From positions 1 to 48,500 of the forward strand of contig CAJNDS010000282.1 in NCBI GenBank assembly GCA_905221605.1: DNA of 48,500 nt. The letters run 5' to 3'. The position numbers and the translations under genes are program-made. How positions within the stretch are numbered: position 1 is the first letter of the stretch; the number at the start of each line of letters is the position of its first letter. This DNA comes from Symbiodinium natans (Eukaryota; Sar; Dinophyceae; Suessiales; Symbiodiniaceae). Below the pieces are notes generated by a model that did not search any database, was not told the origin of the DNA, and saw nothing but the letters and a program-made list of their open reading frames with translations. This document shows positions 11,055 to 19,843 of the stretch, piece by piece.

Positions 11055-11207
11055 CTGGGACGCTCTTTACCTACAGTTTTATGGGTTCTACCCACTAATT
11101 CAGGTAAAACCCTAAACCCTAAACCCTGAACCCTGAACCCTGAACCCTGAACTCTGTATAAACCCTAAACCTAGTGACTACTAAACTGTAGGTAAATAGA
11201 GTCCCAG
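11055..11207. mobile_element. family III element split by a telomere-like array
   Basis: Both arms match the reverse complement of 10401-10492. The left part reads CTGGGACGCTCTTTACC and the right part GTAGGTAAATAGAGTCCCAG. The middle is replaced by about 65 bp of CCCTAAA/CCCTGAA units (about 11107-11170). The array therefore arrived after the element. Confidence 0.75.
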
Positions 11208-12570
11208 GTAAGCTCTATAAACGCTGCACACCTTGCAGCTCAACTGTCGCGGGTTTCCGGTTTGGGGTAGGGCAGGACAGTTTGAGGTCTCCATATACCC
11301 TACATCTTCAAACGAGGATATCTAAAGGTAGTTTCATGGGCCCTTCCTCTGGTCCCTTGCCTTCTTTAAAGGGTTCGGAAGTAGGGGCCCTTCAGTGGGT
11401 ATACATGAGATATGTAAGCGGCCCCCTTTTCAAGGGCCCACATTAAAGAGACCATGTAGCTACCCTAACAAATAGGCGAAAAGTGGCTGCCCCTACCACC
11501 TCAGATCCTCGAAGCCCCCAGGTGTCTTGGCCAAACGATTGGGCACCTGAACCCTGGAACTTCAAGCCTAGAAGTTGGGATGAAAGTACCCCCTAGTATA
11601 ATCCCTATTAAGGGCTGTATAAGGGGGGGAACATCCCAACCTATGAGCCCTATAAACCCGAAGCAGCATCTTGCCGTCGATTTTTTTTTGCCTGTCCGCC
11701 ATGCTCTGAAACCGGGTAGCTGCCCCGGGTCTCAGTGCTCAGCCTGTTGTCTTAGGAGAGTTCCATGGTGCCTGAGTATGGGCCCCTTGAAGGGGTACCC
11801 CTTATATACCCCCCTATATACCCTAGACAAATGAAGGGCCCATACTTCAGAACGCGTTAAAGGAGGTTCGGGACCATATTCAGGGACCATGAAACTACCC
11901 TTAGCCCTTGGGGACTTGAGGTCCAGTCGTGCCTATACAGCAGTGTGGCGCGGGCAGAATGGGATGCTGCCGTGATTGCGCAAGACGCCAGTGCACTTCA
12001 AAAGTGATACCAGTCTTCTAGTCAATTTTTTTGGGCTTCTGGTCTTAGAGGAAGACACAACTATCTGAAGGGGCTTTTCATTACAGAAGCTGGAACGTGA
12101 ACCTAAGGTCAGTGGCAATTGTCTTGCTCTCGGGATGGAGATAGCTGTGAACGGCCAAAAACTTAACCCAAAAACCTAGCCTAGCCCTGGGTTTAGGGTT
12201 TTTGGTTCCCCAGCCCCGAACCCTAAACCCAAAACCCTAAAACCCCTAAACCCTAAACCCTGGGTTTGTAGTACCGGCTTGCGTGGAGGATCCTATATTG
12301 TGTAGGGTTTAGGGTTAGAGGGATAACCCCTGCGGATAATAAGTGCTCGGAGCCCGCCCCCTCTGGTACAACTTAATCTCTAAACCCTAAACCCTAAACC
12401 CTAAACCCTAAACCCTAAACCCTAAACCCTCGAAAGTTCGCCATTCTGTCGTTTCAAGTTCATGGCTGAGGCGGTACTTGCCACCATGGCGGGGATGGTG
12501 ATGATGGTACTCCCACTCGAGAAAGAAGCTCAAACCATATGATCCTATGATGGCGATTGTTGATCAAGAC
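11208..12570 (+). other. unassigned islands, possible plus-strand exons
   Basis: Islands with acceptable acceptor AGs read on the plus strand. Examples are 11229-11276 (LNCRGFPVWGRAGQFE), 11506-11587 (ILEAPRCLGQTIGHLNPG), 11911-11997 (...ARAEWDAAVIAQDASALQK) and 12449-12541 (FMAEAVLATMAGMVMMVLP, then stop). A family V element lies near 11580-11645. The last island is equally open on the minus strand. No domain is recognised; treat as candidates only. Confidence 0.22.
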
Positions 12571-12652
12571 CTGGGACTCTATTTCCCTGCAGTTTAGTAG
12601 TAACTACCCTTAAGGTAGAACGCATAAAACTGTAGGTAAAGAGGGTCCCCGG
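12571..12652. mobile_element. family III palindromic element, copy 3
   Basis: An 82-bp copy with the same ends as 10401-10492. The central spacer is shorter than in copy 1. Arms pair CTGGGACTCTATTTCCC with its imperfect inverse. Confidence 0.75.
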
Positions 12653-12732
12653 TTGGCGTGTTAGTGGTACGCTGCTCCGAGAATTCTCCTCGCACACTTT
12701 GCACGGCAGCATCCATGGCATCTCTTGTCATT

Positions 12733-12845
12733 CTTAGTAGCCCAGCAACCATATTATGACAAGGGCACCCTGTTTTTTGGTTGGTTACTTTAATAAGGGA
12801 ACCCATAACCAAAAAAAGGGTAAAGGGTACCACTGGGCTACCAAG
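12733..12845 (-). mobile_element. introner-like element, family I
   Basis: On the minus strand it starts CTTGGTAGCCCAGTGGTACCC and ends GGTTGCTGGGCTACTAAG, so the ends are inverted repeats. It is clearly related to reductase introns 1 and 6. The flanking islands (12653-12732 and 12846-12890) are open on both strands and may be exons of an unidentified gene interrupted by this element. Confidence 0.7.
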
Positions 12846-13080
12846 CATTGTGCAAGAAGCCAATACGGTTGGAGCCCGCGGGTGTAGGCGCGAACGCGAA
12901 AAGTAGCGAACTCAGGCACGCCCTGGCCCAGAATCAACCACCCCTCTCAGACGCAGACAGCGTCGTCAGGAAAAAAACGTTGTTCGACCCCCTAAACCCT
13001 AAACCCTAAACCCTAAACCCTGAACCCTGAACCCTAAACCCTAAACCCTAATTAAACCCTAAACCCATGGGCCGAGATTT

Positions 13081-16000
13081 CTACGCAAGGTGCGCAGCGT
13101 GGGAGACTTTCATGGATGTGAGCATGTCGGCCAGGGTCGTCTTCAAGTCTGTCAGTTTGATGCCGAGCCCTGCGCCCTCCGTGGATTGCACCTGCACTGC
13201 TTTCTAGGGTTTAGGGTTTAGGGTTTTGGATAGTTGGGAGGGGGGCTTGCAGCGGTTTACAAGGGGCTTTAAACGGGTTTAAGGAGGTTTACAGGGGGTT
13301 AAGGGGTTTGAGGTGGTTTAAGTTTCATGATAAAGGAAAGTGTCTTCGTTACTATTGGTATATCACTACCCGACTAAGATTTCATTCAGCTATTCTCCGC
13401 GTCAGGGCCTGCTTATCCCTAAAACGCCTGTTTAGAGAGAATTCGCAAGAGACCCCGCAGAGTATCCCTGGAGTGCCTACCCAAAAATCCTGCGTGGTGG
13501 CGATGTTCGAAGTAGATACTCGGTTTTCTGGTTTTGACGAAAAGGGTTGACTTGCAACTGGTGTACCATAAGGGCCTCAATAGATAGAATGGGGTTTCGG
13601 GGCTATTTCTAGCATAACACTACAGGGGCCACAGGGGAATGCTATTGGTAGTTATTCCGGCCCCTATGGTACCACAAAGCCAGGGCTGTTTAGGTGAAAG
13701 CCCCTGCACAGTAATATAGGGGCCTCAATAATTGGAACAGGGTTTTGGGTGTTACTACAGTCTATTCATAAAGGGCCATAAGGGAATACTAGTAGTAATT
13801 CCTCCGATCCCTATATTATACAGCTTCGGGCATTCGGCATCGTTTTCGTTAAGCAGCCAGGAGATGGGACTCCAATCCACAGCCACGGTAAATCTACGTA
13901 CAATTTGTAGTTCTCGTTTAAGTAAGAAGGCTGCCCCTTTAAATACCCTGAATCTTAAAACCCAACCCTAGCCGCCCTAATCGTAAGATTCTTGGACGAG
14001 TTTGAGAGGGCCCTTCCTTGGACAATACCGGACATAAAAGAGCCCACCAGCCCTAAACCTTAAACCTTAAACCCGAATCTCTCAACCCGAGAAATCTTGG
14101 ATCATTTAGGACAAGAAACCTACAAACCCTATAAGCTCGAAAAAAACCCTAAGCGGTTCAGGGTCAACCCTAAACCCTAAACCCTAAACCCTAAACCCCA
14201 AACCCTAAACCCTAAGCCCACCTTGTCGTTGCAAAACGTGTGCTTCACCTCGGCCCCTTCGGGCTTCTCAGGCTTCTGAAGCTTGGCGAGGCCCAGGGGC
14301 TCAATCGCCTGGCTTAGGATTTAGGGTTTAAGGTTTAGGGTTTAGGGTTTAGGGTTTAGGGTTTGGGGTTTAGGGTTTAGGGTTTAGGGTTTAGGGTTTG
14401 GGGTTTGGGGTTTGGGGTTTGAGGGTTTAGGGTCTAGGGCTTCAGGGGTTTAATTGGGGGGCTAGGGGTTTAGGGTTTGAGGGTTTAGGGGTTTGGGGTC
14501 TAGGTGTCTAGAAATTCAGAATTGGGGTTTAAGGGTTTAGCGGGGCTTAGGGGTTTCAGGGTGTAGGGGTTTTGGGGGGTTTAGGGCTTCTGGTTTTGGC
14601 GTTTTGGGCTCCGTTCTTCTTGGGGCTTCGGTTTTTGGGCCCCTAAACCCTAAACCCTAAACCCTAAGCCCTAAGCCCTAAGCCCCAAAGCCCTAAGCCC
14701 TAAACCCTAAACCCTAATCCCTAAACCCAAGCCCTAAACCCTAAACCCTGAACCCTGAACCCTGAACCCTAAACCCAAACCCTAATCCCTAAACCCAAAC
14801 CCTAAACCTTAAACCCTAAACCCTAAACCCTAAACCCTAACCCTAAACCCTAAACCCTGAACCGTGGCTTTTGGGAGCTTCTGGAGCGCCTCGTAGGCCC
14901 ACCAGGCAGGCACGCCGAAGGTCGACGACAAGATGTACCGGCCTTCACCTCGACACCCTAAACCCTAAACCCTAAACCCTAAACCCTAAACCCTAAACCC
15001 TAAACCCTAAACCCTAAACCCTAAATCCTATTCGCCGTAAACACCTAATACCCTACCACGCACTACACTTCGTAGGGAATTTGGGAAGCTACTGTTCTCT
15101 GACAGGGTTTTGGGAATCCAGGGTGCCCTGAAACAGCTGCGAATGTAGGGTTTCAGGGTTTAGGGCTGGATACGTCGGAGTTTACGCTTTCTAAGGTTTA
15201 GGGCTTCGGTTTGGGGTTTAGGGTTTAGGGTTTAGGGGTTTTAGTAGGTTCCTTTAAGGGCAAAACAACAGTAGGGCAACACAACAGGGCAATTCTGACT
15301 TTGAAGTAGCTCAGTCACTGTTCGGGTTCGTGCAGGCAAGGATGTGAGCCTTGCCAACATCTCGGACGTCGATGCAAGGAAAGCCAACCAGGCCGATTGA
15401 GCCTTCCTTCAGCAGCCTCGGTTTTGGCACGTTTGAAGCCCTTGGAAACAGGGGCTTTGGGCTTAGGGTTTAGGGTTTAGGGTTTAGGAGTATTCCTAGT
15501 TCGATCCTCTTCAACATCAAAAAAAGTGGAGAAACCACCCTAAACCCTAAACCCTAAACCCCAAACCCTAAAACCCTAAACCCTAAACCCTAAACCAGTG
15601 GCTTGAGGGCAAAGCCGACCGACTCGCCGTCATTGCGATCGGTGTTCGCCGGGCCCAACACAAAGGAAGGGCAGATGGTGACCAGCTTAAAGCCCTCCTT
15701 CCTAGGCTGCCCAGTAACCAAGGCTTAAGAAGGGGTGCCCCTTTTTTTGCTTATAAAGGGGTTTAGAAGGGAACCTAAACCCCCCCCCCCCCCCCAAAAA
15801 GGGAATAAGGGTACTACTGGGCATCCTAGCTTCTCTGCGATCTCCCAAGCTGCCTTCTCCTTAGTCGGCCAGTAAACATGTAGGAAGGGTACCCCGTCCC
15901 CCCGTCTTTGTGGGCTGGCGAGGTTAGAGAAGGGAACCCCGTGAAACAAAAAGAGGCCAGCAGGGTGCAGCGACAGCACTGCTTAAGAAGTCATTGGCTT

Positions 16001-19000
16001 AACAAACCCCCACTCTCGCTTGGGGACCCACGGTTACATATGTGCGGAAATTGAAGGCAAGAAGCCCTAAACCCTACGCCCTAAGCCCTAAAGCCGGTAC
16101 CCTCACCCTGGGGACCAAACGTTCTGAACTTTGGCTATTTTGCCGCAGCCCCTCAGTTTCTTGTGTTTCAGAATGTTTTATTGGCAGCACCTCAATTTCT
16201 TAATGCTTCCCCCCCTTCAATGAGAGATCAGCCCCCCACCCCCTTCAAACAAGATTTCCAACCCCTCAATTTCTTAAATCTAAGAGATCCAGCCCCTCAA
16301 TTTCTTAATTCGAGGGGCTGGAGTAAGTAATCGACGGGCTGGATTTCCTAAATTTCCAAAGTTCGACGGGCTGGATTTCTTGGCTTTAAGAAAGGGGTGG
16401 GTTTTCTGTTTTTTTTTGGGAGGGGAGGGGGGGGGTGGGGGGAGGGTGGGCTGGACTGCTCTTTGAGGAGCGACCACACAACCCCCCCCAAATCAAGAAC
16501 TTGATAGGCGGGATGTCTTGACTTCTTTGTGCTTTTTTGTTTTGGGCCGGGGAGGGGGGGGGGGGGAGGGGGGGCGCCCAAATTCAAAAGAAATGGGAAG
16601 GATTTCTTATTTCAGGGGGCGGGGGGGGGCCCCCCAATTCGAAACGAGTGATCAGGCTAATGGATCAGGCGCCGCCCTACAAATTTAAAGATTCCCAGCT
16701 CGCATCCAAATGAAGAAATAGACTAGGCTGCCCAGTAACCTAGGCTTTAAAAGGATGCCCTTTTTTGCTTAAAGGGGTTTATAAGGGAACCTAAACCCCC
16801 CAAAAAGGGAATAAGGGTACTACTGGGCATCCTTGTAAAGTAAGAAGCCGAAGGTGCCCGCAAGATTGTTGAGGTGATAATTCCGGAGAATAGATGCGCT
16901 TCAGAAGATACAAGATCCAGGTGCCCTCGCCAACAAGGGTTTAGGGTTTAGGGTTTAGGGTTTAGGGTTTAGGGTTTAGGGTTTAGGGTTTGAGGTTTGA
17001 GGTTTCTTACCCAGCGCTGTCACTGTACCACTGGGCTATACCACCAGGACCAAGAGTAACCTAGGAACCAAAAAAAGCGTGCCCTTCTTGGCTTAAAGGG
17101 GCTAAGAGGGCCTAAACCCTGAAAGAAAGGGAATAAGGGCCTACACCGGGTCCTAATAGCCCTAAACCCGAAACCCTAAACCCTAAACCCTGACCCCTAA
17201 CCCTGAACAACCAAGTCTCTGCCAGGGTCTTTGACAGCAGGTACGCCCCTGCCTCGCGCGTGGAGGTCTCGTTCCAGTCTGCCTCAGAGAACTTCCCGTC
17301 CTCTCGCGCGATCTTGTCCTCACTTTCCCCCATGACCAAGGGGAAAAAAGGGGCTGCACTTTTTTCTTCCTACTAAAATCCCAAAGCCCTAAGCCCTAAG
17401 CCCCAAACCCTAAACAGGGAATGCGAAAAACATTGAAGTTCAACTGTTGGCTAAGTAAGGAGTCGGTGCCCGTGAAGCCTGAGATGGCGGCGCAGCTGGA
17501 GGTCAGTGCGACACACTTGATGCCGGCCTTTTACTTATCCTCAGGGTTTAGGGTTTAGGGCTTAGGGTTTAGGGTTTAGGGAAGCAAAACAGGGCGAACC
17601 TTGGGGCGCAGAGGAGAAACCTCGGCTCCACTCTACTAACTCACCGAAAAGATCCTGAACTTCCGCAACCCTAAACCCTAAACCCTAAACCCTGAACCCT
17701 AAACTTGGAACCCTAAACCTGGAACCCTAAACCTTAAACCTTAAACCCTAAACCCTAAACCCTAAACCCTAAACCCTAAACCCTAAACTGGCCTTGTGCT
17801 TGCCGACCGAGGTGAGGACATTTTTCGTCCCGTCCACTGCTGGCTTGATGAGCTTCGCCTCCACAGCCTCCGGCCCTTCCGACTCCGAGCCGAAGAAGAA
17901 CGGGGAGGCGGTGTGGAACACGTACCTTAAGTTGGGAGGCTCTCTAAAATTTTTGGTCCCCTCTTTTTGGGTGCTCCGATTAGAATCAGGAGCTTACAGA
18001 AATATATATATATATATACATATGTGTATATGTATATATATATATATATGTATATGTACGAATATATAGGGTACCCAACACCGGGCCGAGAATTTAAGGA
18101 GCCCGGACTCGCCTAGACCTTCAGAAGGAAAGTATCTTTTGTGCGCTTCATCAAAACCCTTACCACAGCAAGGCACTTCTTTTTCGCGAGGGGCGAGACG
18201 CGGTGCCGCACACAACGGCGGGGCTAGGCTAAGTAAGAGTACACACGGCCCTTGGGCCAAGGCCACATGCCCTAAATGGGGAGGGCGGGCGGGACAACAA
18301 GCTGTGAGCTCCAGTAAACAGCCCCCACCCACCCTCCACCGAGGTTGCTGCACGCTCACGCAATGAGGCAAAGAGGTTTTGACATTAGCTCGGCGTTGCC
18401 TCACTCGCTAGCCCAAAAGGCACTAGTAGGCAAGCCTACAAGAGATCTTCGTCGAGGGTATGCAATCATAGGCATGCCCCCCTGGTTCTCTGTATGGAAT
18501 GAGGGAATTCGGGCCCAAGATATATCCTTTAAGGGGTTATGTGCCAGTACCTCATTCCCAAAATTCCCTACTATAAGAACACCGGGCCGAGAATTTAAGG
18601 AGCCCGGACTCGCCTAGACCTTCAGAAGGAAAGTATCTTCGTCGAGGGTATGCAATCACAGGCATTCCCCCCTGGTTCTCTGTATGGAATGAGGGAATTC
18701 GGGCCCAAGATATATCCTTTAGGGGATTATGTGCCAGTACCTCATTCCCAAAATTCCCGACTATAAGAACCAGCCAGGATGAAGGTTGAGTCGGTTACAA
18801 GTGTCGGGAGCGGGCCGAGGGTGTGTTGGGAACAGGGGGGGCGCGTGTTGGGAACTGGGCAGGCGTGAGTCAGGAACGCAGCGGGGGTGAGTCGGGAACA
18901 GGGCCCATGTGTACAGCACGCCCGGGGTTGAGTTGGGAAAGGCTGCCCCCCAGAATTGGGTTTCGGAGTGATGACCCTACTCTGCAGGTTTGTTTTAAGT

Positions 19001-19601
19001 TCAAACCTGCAGAGCAGGGTCATCACTCCGAAACCCAATTCTGGGGGGCAGCCGTTCCCAACTCAACCGGGGCGTGCTGTACAAATAAGCCCTGTTCCCG
19101 ACTCACCCCCCCCTGCGTTCCCGACTCACGCCTGCCCTGTTCCCAACACGCACCCCCCCTGTTCTCAACACGCGCGTGCCCAACACACCCCAGTTGCAAC
19201 CAACACGACTAACATTCGAACCAGCCAGACATTTCCCCCAAAGGTGCTCGCAGCCCTGGACGGCCGTGTCGAAGGCACCCTCGGTAAGGAGGTCTGCTTG
19301 CACCAGCTCCTTGGCAGCCCAACAACTTTTTTCTTATAATAAGGGCACCTGTTTTGGGTTGGCTATTTTGAAAAAGGGGAACCCAGAACCAAAAACAAAA
19401 AGGGCAAAGGGTACCACTGGGCTAGCAAGGCTCCAGCTTGCCGGGCAGGCCGGCAGCCATCTTCTTGAGGTATCCAGTCTTGGCCTCGTCGCTGATGTCG
19501 CGCGCGGTGCCGCGCACCGTCCACCCCAGCTCGAGGCACTGACGCACCACCTCCGAGGCGACGTACCCTGTGCAGCCGGTGACGCACACGACTTTGGCCA
19601 T
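13081..19601 (-). CDS. NAD(P)-dependent reductase, DFR/CCR-like extended SDR (11 exons)
   Basis: The exons are 19601-19434, 19309-19248, 17925-17793, 17527-17465, 17318-17220, 15859-15834, 15701-15603, 15416-15319, 14942-14869, 14308-14222 and 13191-13081. Together they give 1020 nt in one frame: 339 aa plus TAG. Family features are the Rossmann motif VTGCTGYVA (about residues 7-15), VFHTASPFF (79-87), the serine in ALTSSCAA (128-135), YLLSK as catalytic YxxxK (Tyr168, Lys172) followed by TLAEKAAWE, TICPSFVLGP, and IDVRDVGKAH. The family reduces carbonyl substrates with NAD(P)H (dihydroflavonol-4-reductase, cinnamoyl-CoA reductase and relatives); the substrate here is unknown. Donors are GA (introns 1, 4, 5, 6), GC (2, 3, 7, 9) and GT (8, 10), all with AG acceptors. 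Most introns carry telomere-like arrays. Direct repeats of 3-4 bp make some junctions ambiguous by those bases. Confidence 0.93.
13572..13835. repeat. two related elements in tandem in reductase intron 10
   Basis: Bases about 13572-13675 and 13722-13835 share GGGCCTCAATA, the middle GGGCCA.AAGGGGAAT-type stretch and a TAGTTATTCC/TAGTAATTCC stretch. A weaker relative occurs near 7210-7270. Both lie inside intron 10 (13192-14221), so the 80-codon plus-strand frame nearby is not a gene. Confidence 0.5.
15702..15833 (-). mobile_element. reductase intron 6 = family I introner-like element
   Basis: The intron is 132 bp. On the minus strand it begins GAAGCTAGGATGCCCAGTAG and ends GGTTACTGGGCAGCCTAG. 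Inside the GAAG repeat the ends CTAGGATGCCCAGTA and TACTGGGCAGCCTAG are inverted repeats. GAAG occurs at both junctions, so the element plus one target copy equals the spliced intron (GA...AG). A poly-C run of about 17 lies inside. Splicing is phase-consistent with both flanking exons. Confidence 0.85.
16723..16834 (-). mobile_element. family I element nested in reductase intron 5
   Basis: Near copy of intron 6, with the same CTAGGCTGCCCAGTAACC end and TACTGGGCATCCTT end, but with only six C in the homopolymer. It lies inside intron 5 (15860-17219) rather than forming a whole intron. Confidence 0.75.
17019..17153 (-). mobile_element. diverged family I element in reductase intron 5
   Basis: Shares the internal GGGCCTAAACCCTGAAAGAAAGGG-type region and the TAGCCCAGTGGTAC motif with family I, but the termini are rearranged. 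It lies just downstream of exon 5. Confidence 0.45.
17990..18070. repeat. TA-rich microsatellite in reductase intron 2
   Basis: TATATA/CATATG/TGTATA tract next to the tandem duplication at 18077. The open frames across it on both strands are intronic. Confidence 0.85.
18077..18770. repeat. 190-bp tandem duplication in reductase intron 2
   Basis: Unit 1 is 18077-18580 and unit 2 is 18578-18770. They are nearly identical once an extra 306-bp segment (18139-18444) plus one 5-bp direct repeat is removed from unit 1. Unit 2 therefore preserves the empty site. Confidence 0.9.
18139..18444. mobile_element. 306-bp insertion with 5-bp target-site duplication
   Basis: Flanked by ATCTT at 18134-18138 and 18445-18449; unit 2 of the tandem duplication has a single ATCTT (18635-18639) at the same place. 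The ends are imperfect inverted repeats, TTGTGCGCTT and AAGCCTACAA. It encodes nothing recognisable, so it is probably a non-autonomous DNA transposon. Confidence 0.82.
18778..19217. mobile_element. 440-bp full-length palindromic (fold-back) element
   Basis: The two halves are inverted copies along their whole length, with the axis in a 9-bp loop at 18993-19001; the innermost arms are CTGCAGGTTTG (18982-18992) and its inverse (19002-19012). The arms hold degenerate GTTGGGAAC-type units. An 11-bp direct repeat, GAACCAGCCAG, flanks the element at 18767-18777 and 19218-19228. It lies in reductase intron 2 between exons 3 and 2. Small frames on both strands here are mirror images of one another and are not genes. 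Confidence 0.88.
19310..19433 (-). mobile_element. reductase intron 1 = family I introner-like element
   Basis: A 124-bp GA...AG intron. On the minus strand it starts GAGCCTTGCTAGCCCAGTGG and ends TTGGGCTGCCAAG, so CTTGCTAGCCCA and TGGGCTGCCAAG are imperfect inverted repeats at the intron ends. GAG occurs at both junctions. Removing it joins residues 56 and 57 of the reductase in frame. Confidence 0.85.
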
Positions 19602-19616
19602 CTTGGCTGAAGATGG
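19602..19616 (-). promoter_or_regulatory. possible trans-splice acceptor before the reductase start
   Basis: On the minus strand the sequence TTCAGCCAAG lies directly against the ATG, so an AG sits at the -1/-2 position. Dinoflagellate mRNAs usually receive a spliced leader at such an AG. The untranslated region would then be zero or, using the CAG slightly upstream, very short. Inferred only. Confidence 0.3.
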
Positions 19617-19843
19617 AGGGACGGAATGGCGGGGTGGTATGGCCCTATCAGGAAGCTAAGCCAGCGGTGTGCAGAGGTCCACGAGCTAGTTGGCGCTTGA
19701 AAGTAGCCAAGTGAAGCGGTGAAAGAGCGGCACACCCAAATCTAGATCACACGAGGGGACACATGCACGAACTCCCCCCCTTCATTTTCAGGGATGAAAC
19801 ACACATGCCCACTTCTTTCTAAAACCAGAGCCCCAAACCGTCC

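Noticed and set aside
15725-16587. Minus-strand frames of 65-84 codons
   Set aside because: Part of one is reductase exon 6 read through into introns; the rest are poly-C and G-rich intron sequence.
18742-19339. Two similar frames on opposite strands beginning MGFGVMTLLCRF
   Set aside because: They are the two arms of the palindromic element and lie in reductase intron 2.
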